Positions 21,808 through 28,337 of a stretch of 36,618 nucleotides of DNA are shown piece after piece; within the stretch, counting starts at the first letter, position 1; every line of letters begins with the position of its first letter. This DNA comes from Micromonospora acroterricola (GTDB lineage Bacteria; Actinomycetota; Actinomycetes; Mycobacteriales; Micromonosporaceae), in NCBI RefSeq assembly GCF_003172955.1, contig NZ_QGKR01000221.1, forward strand, positions 1-36,618. The letters run 5' to 3'. The translations under genes and the position numbers were made by a program. The notes beneath the pieces are model-generated. The model searched no databases. It was not told the origin of the DNA and saw nothing but the letters and a program-made list of their open reading frames with translations.

Positions 21808-22137
21808 ATGAGCAGCAGTACCGCCCACCGCGTCCGTCCCGCCGCTTCGTCCGGTGCCGGTGAAGCGCAGGGCGACGTGCTCCGGGACATCCCCCTGCCG
21901 CCGTACGTGACGGTCGAGGACGCCCAGTTCGCGGTGCGGGCGGTGGTGGTGCACGCGCCCCGGCGGTGGTCCGGGGGCATGGTCTGCCGCAACGACGCCA
22001 GCCCGCACCCGTGCCGGCTGCACCGCTGGGGCACCCGGGTGCTGGCGCTGCGCGGGCTGCGGGCCGCCGAGATCGCCGCGCTCATCGAGCGCGGCGACCC
22101 GACCGCGGTGGTACGCCCTCCGGACCGTCCGGCCTGA
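21808..22137 (+). CDS. Unrecognised small protein with H-x10-C-x8-C-x2-H motif (paralogue 2)
   Basis: The 109-residue protein starts at ATG 21808 with GGAGG 8 nt upstream; an in-frame GTG at 21793 overlaps that site and is less likely. It shares with the protein at 14582 the core AVRAVVVH, CRND, PCRLHRWG, RVL, then GL and IxALIxxGxP, plus a weakly similar lead-in (DVLRDIPLPPYVTVEDAQ here). About half of the central 65 residues are identical by eye. All four candidate ligands of H-x10-C-x8-C-x2-H are kept. It lacks the long disordered tail of paralogue 1. No signal peptide, membrane segment or known fold is recognised. It converges on the PBP4-type gene with 35 bp between stops. Confidence 0.75.
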   Translation: MSSSTAHRVRPAASSGAGEAQGDVLRDIPLPPYVTVEDAQFAVRAVVVHAPRRWSGGMVCRNDASPHPCRLHRWGTRVLALRGLRAAEIAALIERGDPTAVVRPPDRPA

Positions 22138-22172
22138 ACCGGCCAGCGTCGCGGCGTGCCCCCGACCGGCGC

Positions 22173-23756
22173 TCAGCAGGTGATCGGCTTGACCCAGGAG
22201 CACTCCACGCCCTCCGGCGTGCGCGGCGTCTCCGGCACCGCCGGCGGCGCCACCCGTGCCGCGGCCGCGCCGTCCTCGCGGTGCCCGGCCAACGCCACGG
22301 CGATCTGGTCCTCCAGCGCCTTGACCGACGCCGTCAGGTAGTTGTTCAACAGGATGGAGAACGCCAACAGGTGGCCGTCCGCGCTGGTCACGTAGCCCGA
22401 GAGCCCGGACACGCCGGTCAGGCTGCCCGTCTTGGCGTGCACGTTGCCCGCCGCCGGAGTGCCGGCCATCCGGCTGCGCAGCGTGCCGCCCACGAACCGC
22501 TCGGGTTGCCCGGCGATGGGCAGCGCCGCGTACCAGGTGGCGAACCAGGGTTCGGCCCGGACGGCGGCCAGCAGGTCGACGAACTCCGTCGCCGGGACCA
22601 GGTTCCGCCGGGACAGCCCGGAGCCGTCGCGCTGGCGCAGGGTGCCGGCGTCCATCCCGGTGTCGGCGACGTACTCGCTGATCGCGGTCAACCCGGCCGA
22701 CCAGGTGCCGGAGCCGGTGAGCACCCGGCCGATCTCCTTGGTCAACACCTCGGCGTGCCCGTTGTTGGAGAGCTTGAGGAACGGCGTCATCAGCTCACCC
22801 AGGTTCATCGAGTCGTGCCGGGCCACCGGGTGGGCGGTCTCCGGGGTGGGCTGGCCGAGCACGGTCCGGCCCAGCACCCGGACGCCGTGCCGGTGCAACG
22901 CCGTCCGGAACACGTCGGCCGCGTAGCCGGTGGGCTCCCAGACCGTCACCCAGTCGCTGGCCGGCTCGTCGCCGACCGCGATCTGCCCGCTCACCACGAT
23001 GGTGTTGCCGCCGTGCTCCCGTTCGATCGAGATCGAGGTCTCGCCCTCGGCGACCGTCTCGGCGCGGTTGTCGATCCGGACGTACCTGGTGGGTGGGGTG
23101 GTGCTCACCACCGGCGGGGCGCCGGCCCGGTCGGCCGGGGCGGCGTGCACGATCACGGTGCCCGCGTCGTAGTCGGTGTCCGGCGCGACGGTCAGCGCGG
23201 AGACCTGGGCCGCGTAGTAGTAGGGCTCGTCGTCCCAGGTCCAGTCGGGGCCGAGTCGGTTGCGGTCGTACCGGGTGTCGTCGGCGACCAGGTTGCCGGT
23301 CACCACCCGGACGCCGTCGGCCGCGACCTGCGCGGCGAGGGCGTCGTAGTCGGTGGCGAGCATCGTCGGGTCGCCGCCGCCGCGCAGGTAGAGATTGCCG
23401 GAGAGCAGCCCGGCGCGGCGCTTGCCGGTGGTGCGCACGTCCGTGCTGAAGCGGTGCCCCGCGCCCAGTAGCTCCAGCGCGGCGGTCGAGGTCAGCAGCT
23501 TGGTGTTGGAGGCCGGGATCAGCCGCCGCTCCCCGTTGCGGTCGTAGAGGGTCTGCCCGGTGGCGGTGTCGACCACGACCACCGACGCCTGCGCGCCGAC
23601 CAGCCTCGAGTCGGCGAGGATCGTGTCGATGGTGGCGCGCAGCCGGGTCGTCGCGGGGGTGGGCGACTCGGCGGTGGCGCCCGGCGCGCCGGCGGTGGCC
23701 GCGGTGGCGACCAGCACGACCAGCGCGAGGACCCGGGGAAAGAGACGACGATGCAT
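22173..23756 (-). CDS. dacB: D-alanyl-D-alanine carboxypeptidase/endopeptidase, PBP4 type (peptidase S13)
   Basis: The 527-residue protein has a signal peptide (about 1-29), then the active-site Ser-x-x-Lys motif SNTK (Ser83, Lys86) in LIPASNTKLLTS. The second motif SNN lies in FLKLSNNGHAEVLTKEI and the third, KTG, in VHAKTGSLTGVSGLSGY. The about 260-residue insertion between motifs one and two is the feature that separates PBP4/DacB from other low-molecular-weight PBPs. The final ECSWVKPITC may form a disulfide. It trims or cuts cross-links in peptidoglycan outside the membrane. The ATG at 23756 is chosen for the typical secretion signal. A TACCTT -10-like box and two direct repeats lie in the divergent upstream region. 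Confidence 0.94.
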   Translation of the reverse strand: MHRRLFPRVLALVVLVATAATAGAPGATAESPTPATTRLRATIDTILADSRLVGAQASVVVVDTATGQTLYDRNGERRLIPASNTKLLTSTAALELLGAGHRFSTDVRTTGKRRAGLLSGNLYLRGGGDPTMLATDYDALAAQVAADGVRVVTGNLVADDTRYDRNRLGPDWTWDDEPYYYAAQVSALTVAPDTDYDAGTVIVHAAPADRAGAPPVVSTTPPTRYVRIDNRAETVAEGETSISIEREHGGNTIVVSGQIAVGDEPASDWVTVWEPTGYAADVFRTALHRHGVRVLGRTVLGQPTPETAHPVARHDSMNLGELMTPFLKLSNNGHAEVLTKEIGRVLTGSGTWSAGLTAISEYVADTGMDAGTLRQRDGSGLSRRNLVPATEFVDLLAAVRAEPWFATWYAALPIAGQPERFVGGTLRSRMAGTPAAGNVHAKTGSLTGVSGLSGYVTSADGHLLAFSILLNNYLTASVKALEDQIAVALAGHREDGAAAARVAPPAVPETPRTPEGVECSWVKPITC

Positions 23757-23771
23757 GCGCTGATGCTGCCA

Positions 23772-23815
23772 CGAAGGTATTCGCCAGAGAAGAGCCCGGG
23801 GCGAAGGTTATCGCC
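23772..23815. repeat. Two 14-bp direct repeats 30 bp apart in the dacB/monooxygenase divergent region
   Basis: CGAAGGTATTCGCC (23772-23785) and CGAAGGTTATCGCC (23802-23815) differ at two positions and start exactly 30 bp, about three helical turns, apart. The second is also part of a palindrome GGCGA-N6-TCGCC. On the minus strand the first contains TACCTT, a possible -10 of dacB. This is the pattern of a transcription-factor operator. Confidence 0.5.
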
Positions 23816-23842
23816 GTTCGTGTTCGAGCGACTCCGCCGTCT

Positions 23843-24976
23843 GTGATCGTCGCGACGTCCCTCGGCGGGCAGAGCGGCGGCTCTCCCGGCGTTGCACCCG
23901 GCGTGGACACCCACTCCGCCGACGTCGTGGTGATCGGCGCCGGCCAGGCCGGCCTGAGCGCCGGCTACCACCTGCGTCGCACCGGCTTCGCCCCGGGCAC
24001 CGGGTTCGTCATCCTCGACGGCGACGACGGCCCCGGCGGGGCCTGGCAGCACCGCTGGCCGACCCTGCGGTGGGACCGCGTGCACGGCTTCCACGACCTT
24101 CCCGGGCTGCCCTTCCCGCCCGCCGACACACAGCGGCCGGCAGCCGAGCAGGTCAGCGCCTACTTCGCCGCGTACGAGCGGACCTTCGAGCTGCCGGTCC
24201 GGCGGCCGGTGCGGGTCCGCGCGGTGCACTCCCGTCCGGACGGCCTGCTCGACGTGCACACCGACGGCGAGCAGTGGACCGCGCGAGCGCTCATCAACGC
24301 CACCGGCACCTGGACCCGGCCGTTCTGGCCGCACTACCCGGGCCGGTCCTCCTTCCGGGGCCGCCAGCTGCACACCGCCGACTATCAGGGGCCGGACGAG
24401 TTCGCCGGCCGCCGGGTGGTGGTGGTCGGCGGCGGCACCTCCGCGGTGCAGCTGCTCGGCGAGATCTCGCCCGTCGCGGCGGCCACCACCTGGGTGACCC
24501 GCCGGCCGCCGGAGTTCCGGGACGTGGAGTTCGGCCCCGAGCTGGGCCGGGCCGCGGTGGCCCGGGTCGACGAGACGGTACGTGCCGGACGGCCGCCCGG
24601 CAGCGTGGTGGGCGTGACCGGGCTGCCCGTCACCCCGGAGGTGCGCCGGCTGCGCGAGCGTGGCGTTCTCGACCGGCTACCCGTCTTCGACCGGATCACG
24701 CCCGACGGCGTGGCCTGGGCGGACGGGCGGTTCGTGCCGGCGGACGTGATCCTGTGGTGCACCGGGTTCCGGGCCGCGCTCGACCACCTCGCCCCGCTGG
24801 GCCTGCGCGGGCCGGGCGGCGGTATCACGATGGACGGCACCCGCGTGGTCGCCGACGAGCGGATTCACCTGGTCGGGTACGGCCCGTCGGCGAGCACGAT
24901 CGGAGGGAACCGGGCCGGCCGCGCGGCGGTCAACGAGATCCGCGCGTTGCTGGCTCCGGCCCACGCTCTCGACTGA
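23843..24976 (+). CDS. FAD-dependent monooxygenase / flavoprotein (FMO-like)
   Basis: The protein is about 377 residues. An FAD-binding Rossmann motif GAGQAG lies in VVVIGAGQAGLSAGYHLRR, followed by GPGGAWQHRWPTLRWDRVHGF and then a second dinucleotide motif RVVVVGGGTSAVQLLGEI for NADPH. The ATGxW-like INATGTWTRPFWPHYPG and ILWCTGFRAALDHLAPLGL match the flavin-containing monooxygenase pattern. It probably oxidises a small molecule in the cytoplasm. The start is uncertain: GTG 23843 gives a Gly/Ser-rich leader, while GTG 23903 begins just before the Rossmann strand; neither has a ribosome site or a nearby TANNNT box. Confidence 0.88.
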   Translation: MIVATSLGGQSGGSPGVAPGVDTHSADVVVIGAGQAGLSAGYHLRRTGFAPGTGFVILDGDDGPGGAWQHRWPTLRWDRVHGFHDLPGLPFPPADTQRPAAEQVSAYFAAYERTFELPVRRPVRVRAVHSRPDGLLDVHTDGEQWTARALINATGTWTRPFWPHYPGRSSFRGRQLHTADYQGPDEFAGRRVVVVGGGTSAVQLLGEISPVAAATTWVTRRPPEFRDVEFGPELGRAAVARVDETVRAGRPPGSVVGVTGLPVTPEVRRLRERGVLDRLPVFDRITPDGVAWADGRFVPADVILWCTGFRAALDHLAPLGLRGPGGGITMDGTRVVADERIHLVGYGPSASTIGGNRAGRAAVNEIRALLAPAHALD

Positions 24977-25174
24977 TCCGGCTCTATTTGACGGATCGCC
25001 TGGCAGGGGGCACCGTAGGCCATGACGGGGCCCGTCAGCTGCCCCGACGCGATGCGACGGCGACGACCGTTCGCCCCTCCTGTCGCCTCCCACGTGTGCT
25101 CGTACGCGGACCGACGACTGTCCGGTCTGCGCGGTAACCGACCGCGAGCCGAGAACCCACGAGGAGTTCCGCCA

Positions 25175-25456
25175 ATGCTCACCATGACCGACAACGCCGT
25201 GCTCGTCATCCGTGACCTCGCCAACCAGCAGGACGTCGCCGAGGACGGTGGCGTGCGTATCGCCGCCGACGCCGAGGCCGGGTCGCTCACCGTGGAACTG
25301 GTGCCCGAGCCGGAGCAGGGCGACCACGTGGTCGACAACCAGGGCGCCCGGATCTTCCTCGACGAGGACGCCGCCGAACTGCTCGGCGACGCCTCGGTGG
25401 ACGCCACCGTCGACGACGAGGGCATCATCCAGTTCGGCTTCACCGAGAAGCAGTAG
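25175..25456 (+). CDS. HesB/IscA-like protein lacking all cysteines
   Basis: The 93-residue protein begins MLTMTDNAVLVIRDLA and continues GGVRIAADAEAGSLTVELVPEPEQGDHVVDNQGARIFLDEDAAELLG in separable strands that match the Fe-S biogenesis (HesB/IscA) fold. There is no cysteine at all, so it cannot bind a cluster the way A-type carriers do. Similar proteins in actinobacteria are often labelled iron-sulfur biosynthesis or adhesin. The composition is very acidic. The ATG 25175 has GAGGAG 8 nt upstream; an upstream in-frame ATG at 25022 lacks one and is rejected. The 198-bp upstream gap has a TTGACG (24988) without a convincing -10. It converges on the beta-family gene with 6 bp between stops. Confidence 0.8.
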   Translation: MLTMTDNAVLVIRDLANQQDVAEDGGVRIAADAEAGSLTVELVPEPEQGDHVVDNQGARIFLDEDAAELLGDASVDATVDDEGIIQFGFTEKQ

Positions 25457-25462
25457 TCAGGC

Positions 25463-26560
25463 TCAGCCGGCGCGACGGCTCTCGCCGCCGCGTACCTGCC
25501 GCAGCGGCCGCACCCGCTGCGGCTCCGACCGGCCGTGCCGTCCCGCCCCGGCGTCGCTGCCCGGGTGCAGCAGCGCGGAGAGCACGTGCGCCAGGTGGTG
25601 CGACGTGCTCCACGCCGCCCAGTTGGCAGCCGAGCCCGCCCCGGCGCCCCGCCGGGCCCGGCGCAGCAGCTCGTGGTCGCCCCACGAGAAGGCGGCCCCG
25701 GCGCTCGGCCAGTGCGACGCCGAGACCAGCGTGCGGCACAGGTCGGCGAACCGGTCGTCGCCCCGCCCGCCGCGCCGCGACCAGCGGTAGACCCACCAGT
25801 CGCCGTCCGCCGTGTACCGCACGGTGGGCAACCGCTCGCTGGGGTCACCGCTGCCGGGCACGGCCGGGCCCACGCCGTAGTCGCCGTAGTTGAACCCGGC
25901 GTCGGCCAGCCGCTGCCAGAGCTGCCAGTCCCAACGGTCCAGCCGGACCGGCTCGTCGGTGGGCAGCCGGGACAGCGTCGGCGGCATTCCGCCGGCCGCC
26001 ACCGTGATCGACCGCCAGGCGTGCCGGCGGGCCCAGTCCAGCAGTCGGCGTACCCGTGGCTCGGCCAGCCGCACGTCGGCCCGGCAGCACACGTCCCCCG
26101 CGTCCACCAGCAGGTCGCACTCCTCCGGCGCCAGGCCGGTGAACCGCCAGATCCGCTCGACGGCGGCGGTGCTCGCGTCCGGTCCGGCCCGGTCCTGGCC
26201 GGCCCGCAGCCGGACCAGCGCGCCGCGGGCGTACCCCCGCGCCGCCGCGCCGTGCGCGACCAGCCGGCGGTCGCTCTCCGCGAGCCCGACGACCGGCACC
26301 AGCGGGACGTCCCAGCGGGCCAGTTCGGTGTCGGGGGAGTCCGGCAGGGCGGTGACGTCGACGGCGGGCAGCAGCCCGGCCGGCAGTCGGCGCAGAGAGT
26401 CCATTGTGGTGCGGTCGACCGCACCGACCTCCAGGACGGGGGCGAGCAGCGGAACGGCTGCGGGATCGAGATGGGTGAGGGCTTCCAGTTCGCCGCGGCG
26501 GCTGGCGAGGATGGGGCGGTAGACCGGTTCCGCCGCCCGGCTCCCGTGGGCGGGCACCAT
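25463..26560 (-). CDS. Beta family protein (T4 beta-protein-like)
   Basis: The 365-residue protein starts with YRPILASRRGELEALTHLDP and LLAPVLEVG, the N-terminal signature I associate with the beta protein family named after a phage T4 protein. The middle has repeated strand-helix units (LRAGQDR, LLVDAGDV, WRSITVAAGGMP) resembling a TIM-barrel-like arrangement. The C-terminus has NYGDYGVGPAV, WWVYRWSRRGGRGDDRF and WSTSHHLAHVLSALL. The function is unknown; relatives occur in phages and in bacterial accessory regions, but no defence partner is adjacent here. The ATG 26560 is 5 nt after TAGATT, so the mRNA is probably leaderless. Confidence 0.68.
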   Translation of the reverse strand: MVPAHGSRAAEPVYRPILASRRGELEALTHLDPAAVPLLAPVLEVGAVDRTTMDSLRRLPAGLLPAVDVTALPDSPDTELARWDVPLVPVVGLAESDRRLVAHGAAARGYARGALVRLRAGQDRAGPDASTAAVERIWRFTGLAPEECDLLVDAGDVCCRADVRLAEPRVRRLLDWARRHAWRSITVAAGGMPPTLSRLPTDEPVRLDRWDWQLWQRLADAGFNYGDYGVGPAVPGSGDPSERLPTVRYTADGDWWVYRWSRRGGRGDDRFADLCRTLVSASHWPSAGAAFSWGDHELLRRARRGAGAGSAANWAAWSTSHHLAHVLSALLHPGSDAGAGRHGRSEPQRVRPLRQVRGGESRRAG

Positions 26561-26565
26561 ACTTC

Positions 26566-26571
26566 AATCTA
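26566..26571 (-). promoter_or_regulatory. Leaderless -10 box (TAGATT) of the beta-family gene
   Basis: TAGATT on the minus strand lies 5 nt before ATG 26560 and 8 nt before the following GTG codon, which would be an alternative start. Confidence 0.5.
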
Positions 26572-26639
26572 GCCAGGCATGCGCATATGTCACAGGTCGT
26601 CGAGCCGATATTCGGCCGCCCGGCTGTCGGCTCGGCGAC

Positions 26640-26645
26640 TACTAT
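26640..26645 (+). promoter_or_regulatory. Leaderless -10 box (TACTAT) of the sulfotransferase
   Basis: TACTAT is followed by six bases and the ATG at 26652. The 91-bp region is shared with the divergent beta-family gene. Confidence 0.6.
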
Positions 26646-26651
26646 CGCCCG

Positions 26652-27545
26652 ATGCCCGCGCCCAGTCACCGTTACCGCTCCCACGACGAGGACAGCGCCC
26701 GCTGGAACGGCTTCCCCTTCCGGGACGGCGACATCGTGATCAGCACCCGGTCCAAGAGCGGCACCACCTGGATGCAGATGATCTGTGCGTTGCTGGTGTT
26801 GCGCACCCCGGAGCTGCCGGCGCCGCTGACCGAGCTGTCGCCGTGGCTGGACTGGCTGGTCGAGCCGCGGGAAACGGTGTACGCCCGGCTGGACGCCCAG
26901 CCGCACCGGCGGTTCATCAAGACGCACACCCCGCTGGACGGCGTGCCGCTCGACCCTCGGGTGCACTACGTGGTGGTGGCCCGTCACCCGCTGGACATGG
27001 CGGTCTCGCTGTACCACCAGGCCGGCAACCTGGACCGGGTGCGGCTCCGGGAGCTGACCGGCCAGGCCGCCCCGGCGGCACCCCCGCGAGCGCGCCTGTC
27101 GTTGGAGCGGTGGCTGCCGAGCTGGGTCGACCGGGAGGTCGACCCGCGCGCCGAGCTGGATTCGCTGCCCGGGGTGCTGTGGCACCTGAGCGACGCGTGG
27201 GCCCGCCGGCACGAACCGAACGTCACGCTGGTGCACTACGACGACCTGCGGGCCGACCTGGACGGTCAGATGCGCCGGCTGGCCGCCCGGTGGGGCCTCG
27301 CGGTGCCTCCCGAGCGGTGGCCCGTCCTGGTCGAGGCGGCGACCTTCGACCGGATGCGGGAGCGCGCCGACCGGCTCGCCCCGGACAGGCTCGGCGTGCT
27401 GCGCGACCGCCGGGCGTTCTTCCGGCACGGCGGATCGGGGCAGGGACGGGACCTGCTGGACGCGGCCGCGCGGGCCCGCTACCGGGAGCGCACGGCGGCG
27501 CTCGCGCCGCCCGACCTGCTCGCCTGGCTGCACCGCGACAGCTGA
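26652..27545 (+). CDS. Sulfotransferase (cytosolic type, PAPS-dependent)
   Basis: The 297-residue enzyme has the 5'-phosphosulfate loop RSKSGTTWMQ (about 33-42) in VISTRSKSGTTWMQMICALL and the 3'-phosphate motif VVARHPLDMAVSLYHQ (about 106-121). These are the two diagnostic elements of the sulfotransferase family. RRFIKTHTPLDGVPLD also fits the conserved KTH segment, and the C-terminal RRAFFRHGGSGQ resembles the RKG-type PAPS motif. It transfers sulfate from PAPS to a hydroxyl or amine; the acceptor is unknown. No biosynthetic cluster surrounds it. The start is set by the -10 box 6 nt upstream. Confidence 0.92.
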   Translation: MPAPSHRYRSHDEDSARWNGFPFRDGDIVISTRSKSGTTWMQMICALLVLRTPELPAPLTELSPWLDWLVEPRETVYARLDAQPHRRFIKTHTPLDGVPLDPRVHYVVVARHPLDMAVSLYHQAGNLDRVRLRELTGQAAPAAPPRARLSLERWLPSWVDREVDPRAELDSLPGVLWHLSDAWARRHEPNVTLVHYDDLRADLDGQMRRLAARWGLAVPPERWPVLVEAATFDRMRERADRLAPDRLGVLRDRRAFFRHGGSGQGRDLLDAAARARYRERTAALAPPDLLAWLHRDS

Positions 27546-27896
27546 CGGTGCGGGGAAGCGACGCCCGGAGTGGAGCCCGCGGCGCCTTCGTGACGCGGGC
27601 AACCCGATGGGGCCGCCCTCTGTGACGCAGCGGCCGGCGTGCGGCACCGCCATCGGGTGCGCAGACGAGCGCACGGCGCCGCTTCGACCGTTGTCGGAAC
27701 GTCGCCGCGCTCTGGCCGTCTCCCACCACCGCAGCCGTTCGGCGGTACGCCAGCGGGGACCTGGCTCGACCGGCCGTTCGCGCCGGTCTGCGTTGTCGAT
27801 CCCCGGTCCGCGCACATCCAAACCCGCCGGCCGTGAGGAATTCCACCATCTGCGAGTCCCGGCGTGACGCGCCGCCAGACGGGGTATGAGCGCAGC
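27546..27896. other. 351-bp intergenic region with two inverted repeats, no gene seen
   Basis: After the sulfotransferase stop comes a hairpin (27575-27600). Next is a long inverted repeat with 9-bp arms ACCCGATGG (27602-27610) and CCATCGGGT (27650-27658), and then GACCGG/CCGGTC (27768-27773 with 27783-27788). Open frames here have arbitrary composition and no ribosome sites. The region could carry a small RNA or be a decayed gene; I see no known riboswitch or tRNA. Confidence 0.4.
27575..27600 (+). terminator. Probable terminator of the sulfotransferase gene
   Basis: GCCCGCG (27575-27581) pairs with CGCGGGC (27594-27600) around a 12-nt loop, 30 bp after the stop codon. Confidence 0.45.
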
Positions 27897-28289
27897 ATGG
27901 AGCATTTCACGATCGCGACCGTCGCCGAGAAGAGCCCGGACTTCCGGCGGGTGCTGTGGACCGGTGAGCACAGCCAGCTGGTCATCATGACCATTCCGCC
28001 GGGTGGCGAGATCGGCGAGGAGGTGCACGAGGACATCGACCAGATCCTGACCTTCGTCAGCGGCACCGGGGAGGCCCGGGTCGCCGGCGAGAAGCGGGAG
28101 GTCGTCTCGGGCGACCTGGTCGTCGTACCGGCGGGCACGAAGCACAACTTCGTCAACACCGGCCCCAACCCGCTGGTGCTCTACACCGTCTACGGCCCGC
28201 CGGAGCACGCCGACCAGGCCGTGCACCACACCAAGGAGGAGGCCGACGCGGCCGAGGCCGCCGGCGAGGACGAGCCGCCCACCGCGTGA
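27897..28289 (+). CDS. Cupin-domain protein
   Basis: The 130-residue protein has both cupin motifs. The first is PPGGEIGEEVHEDIDQILTF, with one clear His and neighbouring acidic residues instead of a full H-x-H. The second is GDLVVVPAGTKHNFVNTG, with the usual P-x-G-x2-H-x3-N. The metal site is thus partly altered. The C-terminus is acidic (KEEADAAEAAGEDE). Small single-domain cupins bind metals or sugars or act as isomerases; the role is unknown. The start ATG 27897 is preferred over GTG 27864; it lies 6 nt after TATGAG, a weak -10. A GH15 gene follows after 48 bp and may be co-transcribed. Confidence 0.82.
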   Translation: MEHFTIATVAEKSPDFRRVLWTGEHSQLVIMTIPPGGEIGEEVHEDIDQILTFVSGTGEARVAGEKREVVSGDLVVVPAGTKHNFVNTGPNPLVLYTVYGPPEHADQAVHHTKEEADAAEAAGEDEPPTA

Positions 28290-28294
28290 CGCAG

Positions 28295-28331
28295 CCGGGT
28301 ACGGCCTGATCCGGGCCGATCCGGGTACCCG
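28295..28331. repeat. Overlapping direct repeats and a palindrome before the GH15 gene
   Basis: CCGGGTAC occurs at 28295-28302 and 28321-28328. GATCCGGG occurs at 28308-28315 and 28318-28325, one helical turn apart. CGGGTACCCG (28322-28331) is a perfect palindrome. All of this lies within the 48-bp gap, immediately upstream of the GTG start. Confidence 0.35.
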
Positions 28332-28337
28332 CGGCGG

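Noticed and set aside
25022..25174. Upstream in-frame start of the HesB-like gene
   Set aside because: No ribosome site, and the added residues are unlike the family. GAGGAG is correctly placed for 25175.
27591..28290. Four occurrences of GTGACGC around the cupin gene
   Set aside because: One is a stop codon context, the spacing is irregular, and a 7-mer of this composition is expected often in such GC-rich DNA.
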